Positions 1-11,389 of a DNA stretch of 64,000 bases are shown one piece after another. Source of the stretch: Clarireedia homoeocarpa (lineage: Eukaryota; Ascomycota; Leotiomycetes; Helotiales; Rutstroemiaceae); contig LNKV01000001.1 of assembly GCA_001465935.1 (NCBI GenBank), positions 434,001-498,000 of the forward strand, read 5' to 3'. Under the pieces are notes generated by a model, which was given only the letters and a program-made list of their open reading frames with translations, was not told where the DNA came from and ran no database searches. How positions within the stretch are numbered: position 1 is the stretch's first letter; each line of letters begins with the position of its first letter. The translations under genes and the position numbers were made by a program.

Positions 1-592
1 GCATAGTTAAATCTCATCATGTGACAATCACCTCTCCCACCCAATTGTTTGACGCGCTGTCCTAATACCGTCGGGAGCGGCTATAGAAAGCACCTACTAC
101 CCTTCAACTACCGTGCAGGGCGTTTGCGACCAAGAAGGACGCCGTCTCTACAAGTCAACGACATTGTGCATGATTTGACTTTACACCTGCATGTTTTTAC
201 TATCAAAGTCGCACAAATCACGCTGGCTGTTACCTAGGCGTGCCTCCTATGAAGTGCTCGAAATGCCGCTAAGGTAAGATGATCCTTAGCTGTAATAGTT
301 GGAGACTCGTTTGAACTATGTCTGGACAATAAGATCGATGTATTCACACAACCGGATATTACGTATTACCCCAAAGCTGATGATAAGACCGTGATAAATC
401 AAAATTTTAGCGGAGTATATTGCTCTGTAAGTCCTATATCTATTATCTCCTCTATACACCGTCCCCGCGACAGATTTCCACTGACAAACACCAAACTCCT
501 AGCTCTAGTCCAGCTATACTATAACATAATCTTAAAATCATATCCTCCAAGACAAATAACATCCTCTGCGACAAAAATCTTATGCGTGGTGC
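1..592. other. Intergenic, no gene seen
   Basis: AT-rich sequence downstream of the PDAT gene. Short open frames are present on both strands but none has recognisable protein character. I see no RNA gene or repeat. Confidence 0.5.
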
Positions 593-2707
593 TCATAATT
601 CATCTCTAACAACCTTCTCCAGTTTCTCAAACACCTCCTCGGCTTTTTTCTCCAACCTGTTCATCGCCCCCTCTTCCCTGCTCTTTTCCTTTTGCTTCTC
701 CTCCTCCCTCCTCTTTGCCAAGTACTCATCTTCCTCGAAGACTTTGACTCTCTCCGCATATATTCCTATGTTGCTCACAACATTCTCCTCAATTTCCTCC
801 CCTCGTCCTGCTACCACCCTCAGAATCAGATCGTTCAAACTCTGTCTTCCCAGGATATCAACATGATCACCAGTATTTGGACCGCCTCGAGGACTAAATC
901 TATCCGGCTCATGAGGCATTTCGAATGTCTTGATCTTGACACCAGCAGGGTTGTAGCGATGATATTTCCACCCACGATTGCACATATAACCTATAGAGAG
1001 GAGATTTACCGTGCCGTCGCCCTCACCGAGAATGACGCCATGGTCAATGTTGGCCTGTGTGAGGCCAGTATCGATGGTAATATTCAGCTTGGATAGAGGA
1101 TTATCACTATGGCGGTAGTAGTAGGAACGTTCAGTTGGTTTGCCGATCCCTGGAATGTGTTAATCCTGTGCCAAATCGAGAGAAAGGAAATGACCTACCA
1201 TAAAAACAGTATATTTTGAGATTCGGTGCAAGCGGTAGTCTCGTCTCTAAAGGATTGATCCATTTCTTCGGGTCGTCTTCGTTTGCATCCACTTCCTTCT
1301 TCGTATGCGCAATGCCATGGGAATAACTACTCTGCACTTGATTCTGATACCAGTCTTCAGTAGTATTATAGAGATAGCCAAGACTCTCTTGCACTGTTAG
1401 ATTGCGATACCCGGTAGAGGTGTTTTGGTTCTTGAAGTTTAGAAATTTGCCGTAGCTCACTTCTTGGTCCGGAGTATCGTCAGGTGCCCAAGTTTCATTC
1501 CCCCAAACAGCATCGCCTCCCATGGGCAACATGGACGATATTCCTGGCATTGCTCGGAATATATCCGCTCGCTCCTCCTTGCTTAGAAACTTCTCTAACC
1601 CATAAACAGCGAAAGCATTAAGCTGAGCCGTATCTTTCATCTCTCCTGATAGCACAGCCGGAAGTCCCTTTAGTGCCCCAAGCATACAACCACTAATGTT
1701 AATCCATGATTCCACATGTTTGTCGACCCAGTCATCACCGCCGTTTCCGCCACTCTTTGCCGCAACCCAATGGAAGAAATAGAAAAGAACTTGGCCGCCC
1801 ATAGAATGTGATACTAGAACTGCTTTTTTGCCCGAAATACTGTTCGCCATCTCAACATGCATCTTTAGGCGTGTGAAGTACTGGTCCCGGACTTCGAGGT
1901 TTGCATAGGATAGTCTCCAGTCATAGGCCGCTGTGAAACTATTTGTGGGATCATAACCGATAGTTGCTAGATTCTCCAGAATTTTATTCCAGATCCAATA
2001 CCCTGTTATGAAGAAGTCCGCAGCATCAAACCCTTGCGCAGCTCTTAGCTTAATACCCCCTGGAGGATCCAGTCCAGTCCACTTATCGAGCATGATATGT
2101 CTTTTCCAATTCTCCTTATCCTGCAGCAATGCCCTCATCATACTCCAACTGCCCCATAGTCTCTTCCTGAAAAACGGTCGCGATGCATTCGTTGTGCCCC
2201 ACGACTCCAACCCTGTCGAAATCACACCAGGTATCATAACAACCGGATGATTAGCATGAATGCCTTGTGCTCTCAGTTTTAGTCCTACCGAGAAGGAATC
2301 ATAATTGACGGCTTCTTGTTCCCCTCTCTGAAAGCGCAACACGGTCAGCACAAATTCCGATCTTAGACTTCCTGCAAAACCCAAGGACTCACAGCCAAAT
2401 CTCGCGCATCTTTCACAAACCCTGCCGGCAGTACATCCATCAAGCTATCCATGCTCAAATCTCTCAGCTCCGGAAGATCAAACAAATCATTTCTTTCTGC
2501 GAAAAATCCTGCCACGACCAATCCAAATAAACCACCCAAGAAGAATATAAATGTATTTCGACGCTTTGTTTTACTTTTGGTATGAGAGAGTGTTTTCGGA
2601 ACGAGTACCATCTGCATATGTTCGGGGTTGTGAGGAGAATGTGACCGAGCTAGCGCTTCAGAGGAAGGGGGAGTGCCCACAAAGATACGACGAAGCCAGG
2701 ACGCCAT
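593..2707 (-). CDS. LRO1: Phospholipid:diacylglycerol acyltransferase (PDAT)
   Basis: Transfers an acyl chain from phospholipid to diacylglycerol to make triacylglycerol at the ER. Three exons on the minus strand: 2707-2393, 2327-1199 and 1149-593, with introns of 65 and 49 nt (phases 0 and 1), giving 666 aa. The N-terminus is basic and followed by one membrane segment (about residues 48-68, FIFFLGGLFGLVVAGFFA). The lumenal domain carries HPVVMIPGVISTGLESWG, the lid TGLDPP, the nucleophile Ser in SHSMGG (about residue 280), ISGCMLGA, the GEGDGTVN acid region and the HVDILG histidine. These are the LCAT/PDAT landmarks in the correct order. The C-terminus is a charged coiled-coil-like tail. Length matches yeast Lro1 (661 aa). 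The gene is divergent from NAA30 across about 0.4 kb. Confidence 0.95.
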
Positions 2708-3112
2708 GTTCGCGGGGTGGTTATGAAATTCGTATAAAAGGTAGGATAAGTGGTAGTAATCTTATCAAGCCATTGTTGACGACGACGGTGGTGAGGAGGA
2801 TTTTCGCAATAGCTCTAAGCTAGACTTCAAACACGGGAAGATGCTTGCATTTAACTACTCGTAAGTTATTGTTATCGAAATTATTATCACAAGCCTAAAG
2901 CTACCTACGTAATTTGGGTCGGTATTGGCGGGCGGACTGAGCCGGAACTTTACAATTTTCCGTTCCTGCACTAGTCTTCTTTCGAATCCTTGGCGAGCAG
3001 GGCTTGAACCTGCACCGGAAAGCATGACATGTGAAAGAACAGCAAAGTTTGTCCGATCGCGGTTCCACAAACAGCTTCTCCAGTCGTCCCGCCAGAGCTT
3101 GCGACTGCAAAC
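2708..3112. promoter_or_regulatory. Divergent promoter region, LRO1/NAA30
   Basis: This 405-bp spacer lies between two start codons that point away from each other, so it should hold both promoters and 5' leaders. A perfect tRNA T-arm-like stem-loop is present on the minus strand near 2993-3009, but no complete tRNA can be folded around it. Confidence 0.5.
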
Positions 3113-3765
3113 ATGGCAAGTGAAGCTCTGGGCGCGGTGGCCGCGACTCATGCAGAGCTGCCTTCCGAGTTGCGGTATATTCGATATAAGCATGCCCTGG
3201 AAAAACAATATCTGCCTTCCATTCGAGCCTTAATCTCGAAGGATCTGAGCGAGCCATACAGTATATATGTTTATCGGTACTTCTTATATCAATGGGAGGA
3301 TTTGTGTTTCATGGTACCTTTCCTGTCCATGGCCTAGGCCTTTTTCTCCATTATTCTCAATAAGACAAGCTAAGAAAAACATAGGCCCTCGACCCCGCCC
3401 CCTCATCTAATCCCCCGCTCCACGGCATCCTCATATCGAAACTCGAGCAACACTCTTCGCATTCCCCAGCCACTCTTCGCGGCTACATCGCCATGCTAGC
3501 GGTCGATTCTACGTATCGAGGTCGTGGGATTGCAACCAAACTCGTAACATTGGCGATCGATGCGATGAAAGCGCGGGGTGCAGATGAAATAGTCTTAGAA
3601 ACGGAAGAGACGAATGTTGCTGCTATGAGACTGTACGAGCGGCTGGGCTTTATAAGAAGTAAGAAGTTGAATCGGTACTACCTGAATGGCAGTAGCGCAT
3701 ATCGATTGGTCTTACATTTGAAAAGAGTAAGCGACATGCAACCAGACGCGTCGCCGGAGGTTTAA
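3113..3765 (+). CDS. NAA30: N-alpha-acetyltransferase 30, NatC catalytic subunit
   Basis: Catalytic subunit of the ribosome-associated NatC complex (yeast Mak3), which acetylates N-termini of the Met-Leu/Ile/Phe type. Two exons, 3113-3313 and 3385-3765, are joined across a 71-nt phase-0 intron and give 193 aa. Residues 45-67 carry SEPYSIYVYRYFLYQW, the Mak3 N-terminal hallmark. After the junction come LRGYIAMLAV, the acetyl-CoA loop RGRGIATKLV (Q/RxxGxG/A of the GNAT fold), LETEETNVAAMRLYERLGF and RYYLNGSSAYRLVLHL, all diagnostic of Naa30. Length fits the family. It converges on the TLDc gene at its 3' end. Confidence 0.93.
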
Positions 3766-4080
3766 GGGTATTTTGCCATGACAGAACGTTATAAATATAC
3801 CCATACATAGAAGACGAGACATGGCGGTGCGACCAGAGATATCCAAGAGAAGACAGTCGCATGAGATGCGATAAATATAAGTTTTGGTAATTATAGATTC
3901 CGAATATGCTCCCTGAGCATTAAATTTATAATGGTTAACGCCAGCCCTTATGAAGAATTCCTTGACCTTGACCCAGATATGCTTCGCAAGTTTCTCAAAC
4001 AGCTACCAACTTTACGGGTATCATGCATATATCCTCCAACCTTCCCATGCTCAAAATGCCATCCACAGACTATCCGCTCT
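3766..4080. other. Convergent 3' spacer
   Basis: This 315-bp spacer separates the stop codons of NAA30 and the TLDc gene and should contain both 3' UTRs. I see nothing else in it. Confidence 0.5.
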
Positions 4081-5155
4081 TTAATTCCCAATACTCCAGA
4101 CCTCCACTCCAATGATATCGAATTTCTCTCCTTCTTCACTCAGAGGTTCATTTCCAAAAGTCGGACATGTGCTACTGATACCTTTCTCGAATGTATCGTC
4201 CAACCATAATCCATAACGTCCGTCTCCGCCACCTACACTCAAGAATCCGGTTTCGCAAAACATCATATAGTCGTTCATGCCAGAATAGGGGAAGGCTTTG
4301 AAGCGTATTCGTTCAGGAGTACTCGATCCAGTCCCAAAGGCGGAGGAGTTCGGTGTAGGGGGGCGGAGGGGATTAGTCGAGCTGGTTGGCGACAGGAGGC
4401 TACCGGATGGCACATGGTGATTGCCAATCGTGGTTGTTCGTTGCAGATTTGTAGTATCAGCGGAGGGTGGTGGAGGCAAATTTGATAGTAGCGAAGACGA
4501 TAGGACAGATGCTCGCCATAAGAAGCATTCCCCAGTACCATAATAATGCGGAGCAGGGTGAGGGGCTTCTGTCAGATATGCACCGAACAACTAGAATCAG
4601 ACCATTAGTATTTGCTTTGCATGTTATAGCAGAATAAACACATACACCACCATCGCCATCTTTTACTACCAGAACGAATCCATTCCTCAATCCCCTCAAG
4701 TCATCACACTTTTTATACAATGTCCCCAGGCTAACTCCATCCTGTTCCAAGCTATAAACCAGCTTCCACTCTTCGCAAAGTTGTAACCTCGGCGGGACAA
4801 GCAATCTGATTTCCTCCGCCAATGCGCGACTAAGTAATTGTGCGGATGGATTTGTGTTTTCCCTCCATCCCTTCAAACTCACAGGGTATAGCGGAGGTGG
4901 TTGAAACGGCGAGGCTGTGCGATGCGGCGGGGTGTATACTCCTTCTACACCATTCGAACTTTTGGGATAGGTAGGCGATAAAGCTTTATTGTATGCGTGA
5001 CTGTTCTGACTTGGATCTGTAGAAAATCGTCGTAGAAGTCCGGTGACAGCGTGTGACACAGTGGAGGGCATTCCCCAAGAGCCGGAAGCCGATAGGGCTG
5101 GAGTGGAGTGTCCCGAGGATGTTGGAGTTTCGTCGTGATAGCTCTTGGTTGACAT
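4081..5155 (-). CDS. OXR1: TLDc-domain oxidation resistance protein
   Basis: Oxr1-type protein. TLDc proteins protect against oxidative stress and in yeast Oxr1 promotes V-ATPase disassembly; the biochemical role here is inferred from the family. Two exons, 5155-4646 and 4590-4081, lie across a 55-nt phase-0 intron (339 aa). The first 100 residues are low-complexity, rich in Ser/Pro/Thr, with a basic LLRRFS stretch. The TLDc domain spans about residues 105-339: LSRALAEEIRLLVPPRLQL, EEWKLVYSLEQDGVSL, then LFGAYLTE and GTGECFLWR. It ends with the characteristic MFCETGFLSVGGG, YGLWLDD and FDIIGVEVW. A Ser/Pro-rich loop of about 45 residues interrupts the domain, common in filamentous fungi. Confidence 0.92.
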
Positions 5156-6737
5156 GGTCTTGGAATTTTCACTGCATTAAGTGAATATATGCATGCGACT
5201 GCTTCGGGTTTCAATGTGTCGTAGTTGAATAGTCTTGGTTGAGTGTGTTGCGATAAGTTATAGAGCCAACAATAGAATTGAGTTCGTGGCCTGATGAGAG
5301 GAAGGTTGTGGCCTCGCACTTGTGAAGCGTTATGAGGTTCAATTGGTGGAAACTAATTAGTGGCTGGTGATAAGGCTGAATGTGGCAATCGCATCTCACT
5401 ACAAGTAAACTCACAATTGACACTCCTTGTGCTCTTCTCAAAAGTTATGATATGTTGTGGTTTTGGTTTATTCCTTCAAAAGTCTTCGAATTCATACGCC
5501 GAAAGGGGCATCTGAGGTGATATCTGGTGCAACACTGCGACTGGTGGCTTGCTCTGAGCATATATACAGGATTATAGCAAACTACGTCATCAATGTTTGA
5601 AGTATATCAGGTCAATCTAGCTTACAACATACCTGCAGTAACAATACATCCCAGGTTATCTTTTGTACCATGCTCACTTGCTTTGAATAGAGGCGAATTA
5701 GTCCGTATGTAGTCTCATTTTACTTTCGTTGCTGCTACTGGTCAGCAGCCCTATATTAAATTCGACTACAAGTGCGAGCCACCCTAGCAACCCCCTTAAC
5801 TGCCCTCTCTTGTTTACGTCGAGATCACAAGTAGGTGGTAGTAAAAGGGGTAAAGTAAGCAGCCTAAATCTTGAGCTACACAAGTCCGCAGTTACCAACC
5901 AAAAGACATTTCTAGTGCTAGAATCCAGCGCACTAAGTTCAAAACATACTGTCTTTGGTTATCCACTGCAAATATATTAGACCCTCAAGCAGTCGTATGT
6001 TAACGGCGCATCTCCATGGACAAGAGTCTCAGTTCGAAGATTTTCCCCACGTGATCGGTCTTCATTCCCAATGTTAATAGCACTTGGTTCATGCCCAATA
6101 AGGACTACATGCGGGATCTGTCTTCGTAGTCCCTCGTGGCTGTTCATTTCCATAACTACCTCATGCAGTAGCATATACTTCCGTCCTGACTCGTTATCCA
6201 ACATGCTCGATGGCGAGAGATCATATTGATGGTTCTTTTAAAAAGACGCTCTTCCAGTATGTGATGGCTTTGTCGACATGGTAGTAAGAAATGCAGACGA
6301 GAGATGTTGAGCTAGGATCAGAAAGAGTGTAAGACCCCGCCTTTATTGTTCATCTGATAGATTAGGGCTGAATTTATCCATAGGGCTGAGCTAGATGTGC
6401 AGCGTTGGCGGGGCAGCTCCTGTTTAGGACAAGATGGGGCACCATGACTTGTGTTGCCATGCATTGGTTCTTGGAGTGAGAGTTTATTGGTCACTCACTT
6501 GTGTTACAGCAGATGTTCTAAAGTCATGTTTAAGTAAGATTATATCATATATTGGAATCTGTCGAGGCGAGGCTTCTACTGAACTTTGAAGGACAGAACC
6601 AAATTCGAGAAGGAGCTCTAGAAAGACGTTGTGTCAGTGAGACTGGGACCATACTTTATGCAGATAGACTCAAAGCTTTCCAACACATCTAAAGCATCAG
6701 TATTTCAAATATCTGTCAGCAGATGAATTCTTGACTT
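5156..6737. other. Long spacer, 5' of OXR1 and 3' of HEM4
   Basis: About 1.6 kb without a convincing gene. The OXR1 promoter and leader lie at the left end and the HEM4 3' UTR at the right. Open frames (for example 5211-5441 and 5977-6204 on the minus strand) show no family resemblance, no splice partners and no coding bias I can recognise. Confidence 0.45.
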
Positions 6738-7730
6738 TCATTTTCTATTTTGTGAGAACTTCTTGATGCCCTCAATGACCCCTTCAGGGCTTGGCTTATC
6801 AGCGCAGACATCCGGTTCATAGTCAAAAGTGTTCTTCAAGTAATCCCTTGTGGTCGGTCCAATCGTGGCGATGAATGTTTTTCGCTGTGTTCCTTCTTCG
6901 TTCGCAAGATGCTTTGCCTTTCCCATTTCCGGGTCTAACCACCCCAAAGCACGCAGCATAGCTTCACACCCAGTCGGTGAGAATACAACTACCCATCGTG
7001 ATTTCCTCACTTCTGTGCCTTTCAACAATTCTGTGAAATTCTGTTCAAAAGATTCCATTACACCAGTTCCATAGACCACCAATTCATCAACTTGGATCCT
7101 CCTTTCTTCTGGGAGTGTTGGATCCATCAACGTCTTCGGTATGATATCCCTTCGCTGCTCACCGACCATGAATAGCAAGGGTGGTTTGATCTTTCGATCG
7201 TCGTACCACTTTCCATAGTGATCTAACATATAATACGCCAATGCCTCTCCATTGCCAGTTTCCGCTCCAAATATATTTAGCGGTGGACTCTGAGGAATTG
7301 ATCGCAGAGCTCTAGATGTAGCAGGACCAACGGTATATATTGGTACATCTTGAAGATTCGGCCATGTCTCACTCTCTACGAATAAATTAGCGCTGTCATT
7401 ACTCCAGTGAAGTATATTGTTAATCCTACCATCGTTTCCCTCCTCCACTAGTTTTGCAAAGAGCTCTACAGCTCTTTGACTTGTGAAGATCAATCCACCA
7501 TATTTATTCTTATCTTGATTACCAATTTCCCTGTTTTTTAGGAATGCCTTCACTTCCTGTACCCCTTCTTCAACAAATTTATGTTCCAGAACGGGTACGA
7601 AAACCGGCTCAAATCCGCTTCCTTCGACCTTCACATCCTGGAACTTCTCCTCATAGCCATCATTTGGTATGCTTTTTGTCTTGAGCAGAAATGCTGGTAC
7701 CCTCTCCTTCTGAAGATTGGTGTTGCTCAT
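6738..7730 (-). CDS. HEM4: Uroporphyrinogen-III synthase
   Basis: Fourth enzyme of haem synthesis. It cyclises hydroxymethylbilane to uroporphyrinogen III with inversion of ring D in the cytosol. Intronless, 330 aa, slightly longer than yeast Hem4. The sequence is poorly conserved in this family, but the two-domain pattern is clear: GLIFTSQRAVELF near residue 80, IYTVGPATSRALRSI and ETGNGEALAYYML near 130-165, LLFMVGEQRRDIIPKTL near 190, WVVVFSPTGCEAMLRALG near 245 and FIATIGPTTRDYL near 290, followed by the PSPEGVIEGI tail seen in HemD proteins. Divergent from ERV1 (263-bp shared promoter). Confidence 0.92.
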   Translation of the reverse strand: MSNTNLQKERVPAFLLKTKSIPNDGYEEKFQDVKVEGSGFEPVFVPVLEHKFVEEGVQEVKAFLKNREIGNQDKNKYGGLIFTSQRAVELFAKLVEEGNDGRINNILHWSNDSANLFVESETWPNLQDVPIYTVGPATSRALRSIPQSPPLNIFGAETGNGEALAYYMLDHYGKWYDDRKIKPPLLFMVGEQRRDIIPKTLMDPTLPEERRIQVDELVVYGTGVMESFEQNFTELLKGTEVRKSRWVVVFSPTGCEAMLRALGWLDPEMGKAKHLANEEGTQRKTFIATIGPTTRDYLKNTFDYEPDVCADKPSPEGVIEGIKKFSQNRK

Positions 7731-7993
7731 CTTCGCTTGCGCATTGTGAAATTTGCCCAGGAAGGAGGGGAAGCAAAATGAAGCTCATGATCAACTAAGT
7801 GGGGTGGAATAATGACGATGTTCCATTGAAGTTTAAATTTTGGCCCTTGCAGTTATGCGGGAACAGCCGAAGATGTTCCGAAGAATTGTGTGCGCGTTAC
7901 AAAGCTTCGATGAAGCATCCATGATGTCCTTCTGTGCTGCGTATCAAATTGTTTCTGGGAGCCGGAGTACTATAGATTTTGGGGATAAATATA
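7731..7993. promoter_or_regulatory. Divergent promoter region, HEM4/ERV1
   Basis: A 263-bp spacer lies between the divergent start codons of HEM4 and ERV1. Haem synthesis and the mitochondrial disulfide relay share a promoter here; co-regulation is inference only. Confidence 0.45.
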
Positions 7994-8626
7994 ATGGCGG
8001 ACGACATACGAGATAACGCCGCCAATACGAGTTCTTCAATTCCTCCGTTGGCAGCCCCAGGAAAGCGTCCGAAAGGCGTAATACTGGGCAAAGATGGAAA
8101 ACCGTAAGCTTCTTTTTCGTCCTTCAGTCAGGGCAGTTGCGCTAATCGGATACTCCCCAGGTGCCGCGCATGCAATTCCTTTGCGTCATTCAGCGCTGCC
8201 ACCAAATCCCCTTCCATAAATCTCATAAGCAGCAGTGACGACTCAGCTTCGCAAAGTAGCCGCATAGTTCCCTCCGATGCTGCAAAGGACTGTCCTCCCG
8301 ACGTCGAACAGCTTGGTCGCAGTAGCTGGACACTTCTACATAGTATCACCGCTAGCTACCCATCTAACCCCACTCCCACCGATCAGCAGAATGTATCGCA
8401 ATTCATGAGTCTATTCTCGAAGCTCTATCCATGCTGGGTGTGCGCCGAGGATTTCCAAGCATACATGGAGCAAAATAAAGTGCGAACGGAAAGCCGAGAT
8501 GAGTTTGGCAAGTGGATGTGTGAGGCGCACAATGATGTTAATAGGAAGTTGGGTAAGAGGGAGTTTGATTGTAGGAAGTGGGAGGAGAGGTGGAGGACTG
8601 GGTGGAAGGACGGTAGGTGTGATTGA
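7994..8626 (+). CDS. ERV1: FAD-linked sulfhydryl oxidase of the mitochondrial disulfide relay
   Basis: Reoxidises Mia40 in the intermembrane space and passes electrons to cytochrome c. Two exons, 7994-8103 and 8161-8626, across a 57-nt phase-2 intron, 191 aa. The junction restores the N-terminal shuttle motif CRAC (Cys38/Cys41). The ERV/ALR domain follows: LGRSSWTLLHSITASYP, the redox-active CWVC next to FAD (Cys128/Cys131), then CEAHNDVNRKLGKREFDC, whose HNxVN binds FAD and whose cysteines (157, 174) form the structural disulfide. The shuttle motif lies N-terminal, as in yeast Erv1. No classical presequence, as expected for an IMS protein. Confidence 0.95.
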
Positions 8627-8977
8627 TAGCACGACTTACATGGGAGTAACATTAGGATTGTACTATACCTAGACTTCTAGGGCAAATATCATGTGCGAGG
8701 TAATGGAGTAGGGACAGACCATTTAGGAATGGGCATGATGCATAGCACAATGGCGTTGGAAACATGGCTAGTAACTCTACTCGGAATTTTCCTATGAATG
8801 CTTCTCACCTCAATCTATGATAGACTGCTAAAATTTATATAAACGCTATGGAGTCCAGAGTTTTCCAAGCCACCAACTGTATATGCCCCGTGAGATATGT
8901 CCAACTCCGAAAATCTGAGCGATTTCTCCCTTGACACAAGTCAGATCTAACAAGTCAGAGATACACTGAGGCTACAG
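8627..8977. other. 3' spacer after ERV1
   Basis: This 351-bp spacer follows the ERV1 stop codon and abuts the end of the uncertain minus-strand gene. I see no feature in it. Confidence 0.4.
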
Positions 8978-9861
8978 CTACTGTTCATATCTATGCATTT
9001 GCCTCATCCCCGCCCCCATTTCCGCCCTCATCTTCAACCTGATCGCCGCTCTCTCTTCTTCTATCCTGGTCCGTTCTTCTTCAGTCAAAAGTGACATATA
9101 ACACCGCATGATTCTTTCAGATGTGAGACGATCAATTTCTGTGACCTGAAAGCTAATTTTCGGTACGGCAGCTGTTCCCTGGAAAGTGCTGAATCTATGG
9201 GTTGTATTTTCATTTTCATCTGCTGGAGAGCCCATGGCCCGATCTCTATCATAGTATCATCGGCTTCCTTGGAATTTATTTGCTGGGTCACGACTATATC
9301 TATACCTGTTTGTCCCGGTTCAGCCACGCTTTCGACTCCTATAACCCGGAAAGATGACGATATCTGATGCGGATAAGATTGAGGGCTAGTTTCGATCTCT
9401 GTAGCAGGTCCACTAGGAGATACATTGTATGTAGTAGGTACAGTGACAAGATCATGGACTGTGGAAAGATCACTAGGCGCTATAGGTTGAACACCTAAGA
9501 AGGTGTTTCGGGACACAAATTCCCGCTAGGGGCGTCTAGAGTCTGCATCAAGGTATGAGGAATAAGTTCGTGTACAATCTGATAGTGAAAATATGCCGGC
9601 CAACTTCGGCGGACTGAGTTTGGAGTTACGACTGGTCGTCTGGGATGCAACAACACAGGGTCAGGTAACCATCTTCTCTCGGGTGCTGGTATGACACGAA
9701 CCGCTATCCTCCATCAAATTCTTCCACATGTCGAGTTGTAGCCTCCCGACCATCGGGCGACAATAATATGAGTATAAAGTCGATGGCTCACGAATGGGAC
9801 CGCGAGCCGATGTGCTGTTTGAGACAATACGCTGGAATGATGATAATACGAGGCTTTCCAA
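8978..9861 (-). CDS. Hypothetical protein, exon structure unresolved
   Basis: The minus strand holds several coding-like stretches in different frames: about 9861-9661, then 9540-9085 (rich in Ser/Thr/Pro, with a VIGVESVAEPGQTGIDIVV core) and 9235-8978, which ends in a charged helix (LLTEEERTRIEEERAAIRL). One 53-nt GT-AG intron at about 9109-9161 would join the last two in phase (reading REQLPIMRCYMSLL). Joins further upstream are ambiguous and I could not fix a start codon. It may be a spliced lineage-specific gene or a decaying one with frameshifts. I recognise no domain. Confidence 0.3.
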
Positions 9862-10393
9862 GGTAGATGCCGATCACACTTGTGAACAGCTTTTTCAAGA
9901 GGCGTGGGATCACTGAGAGACGAAGGAAGATATATGCAGAAGTGAAATAAATATGGAGCTGACAATCTTCTTCACGAAGGTGTAACCCACATGCAACTAC
10001 TGCCGTGAAGTATGAGCAAATGCAGTTTTCATAAAAGCAGTACCTGCGGTATAATTCCTGTTATATTTAGAAACTGCCCCAGGTGAGTATAAGCCATTCC
10101 CTTTTCGCAAACTTCAATTAAAGGATGAGTATAACTGAGGAGTCAGAGAGTGGACTGTATATTTGGTAGCCATTGAAGGCAGCTTCTTCAACATATAATT
10201 TAGAATGGTCATGAAGTTGTGCTTGGAAGTAGTGCGGTCGCAGTGATTTGAGTTGGCCCCACTTATCCTCGTGACTGAACAGCTCGCTTGTCAACTAGCG
10301 CAACGCACTTTCGAATTTGATTATCACTTTTCGAACCCACGAAATTTCCACGACCAACGACATCGACATCGACGGCCATCTTCCAACGACAAG
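9862..10393. promoter_or_regulatory. Upstream region of uL15
   Basis: About 0.5 kb before the uL15 start codon, which should contain its promoter and leader. Coding-like fragments of the unresolved minus-strand gene may extend into the left part. Confidence 0.35.
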
Positions 10394-11109
10394 ATGCCTA
10401 CCCATTTGAGCAAAACCCGCAAGCAGTACGTTCTCCCCAAAACTTAAGAAGGCTCTGCTTGTTACGATCCGTGAAACATCGATTGAGCGCCTGCGCAAAA
10501 GATCGCAATCCAACACTCTTCCACGATGTCATTGATACTGGACATTGGAGGAATTGAAAGAATACAAGCTAACAAAACTTTGTGTGAACAGCCGCGGTCA
10601 TGTTTCCGCCGGTAAAGGTCGTGTAGGAAAGCACCGCAAGCATCCCGGTGGTCGTGGTCTTGCTGGTGGTCAACATCACCACCGAACGAACATGGACAAG
10701 TACCATCCAGGTTACTTCGGAAAGGTCGGTATGCGATACTTCCACAAGCAACAAAACCACTTCTGGAAGCCAGTCGTCAACCTCGAAAAGGTACGTTCAA
10801 TCTCTGGAGGTCAATTTTGAAGTGGAGGGCAACAACCTGGATGGGAGTAGGGAGGAATTGGTTGTACATTTTTACTAATTTCTCAAACAGCTCTGGTCCC
10901 TCGTTCCAGCTGAGAAGCGTGATGAATACCTCTCCGGCTCCAAGAAAGACACCGTTCCCGTCTTAGATCTCCTCCACCTCGGATACTCAAAAGTTCTCGG
11001 AAAGGGCAGAATCCCACAAATCCCACTCGTGGTACGCGCAAGATGGTTCAGCAAGGAGGCAGAGCGAAAAATCACAGAGGCTGGAGGTGTTGTTGAATTA
11101 GTTGCATAA
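10394..11109 (+). CDS. RPL28: 60S ribosomal protein uL15 (L28/L27a)
   Basis: Large-subunit ribosomal protein. Three exons: 10394-10425, 10592-10790 and 10891-11109, with introns of 166 nt (phase 2) and 100 nt (phase 0), 149 aa, the same length as yeast Rpl28. The first exon encodes only MPTHLSKTRK plus two bases of the next codon. The junction restores the conserved KHRGHVSAGKGRVGKHRKHP. It continues with PGGRGLAGGQHHHRTN, GYFGKVGMRYFHK, LDLLHLGYSKVLGKGRIPQ and a C-terminus in EAGGVVELVA. An early first intron is typical of fungal ribosomal protein genes. I looked for snoRNA C/D boxes in the introns and found none convincing. Confidence 0.97.
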
Positions 11110-11389
11110 ATGGGAATATTCATATCGAATGGACGTTAGGCTTTCCACAAATGCATGAAATGGCTTATTACTACGGCTATGGAGTTTTTCGTGAATGAAA
11201 AAGGAATTTGAAATCATCTCTGTGGGAAGTGAATTAATTTTTATGATTAGGGATACATATATGTGGTATCTCGGAAGTTGTCACCAGATGTCCATGATCG
11301 TACCACGCTATTATCTACACTAAATGCTTTTGGACATCTTATTTCTACCATACGCCATACATGAAGCTGAGAACGCCAAAACCCATGCA

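Noticed and set aside
2989..3080. tRNA-like T arm on the minus strand (stem GCAGG/CCTGC around TTCAAGC)
   Set aside because: No matching 5' acceptor strand, D arm or anticodon arm can be placed upstream of it, so it is not a complete tRNA.
2855..3257. Overlapping minus-strand ORFs between LRO1 and NAA30
   Set aside because: They lie across the NAA30 start and have no recognisable protein character.
10426..10591. snoRNA within the first intron of uL15
   Set aside because: No pair of C and D boxes with a terminal stem could be found.
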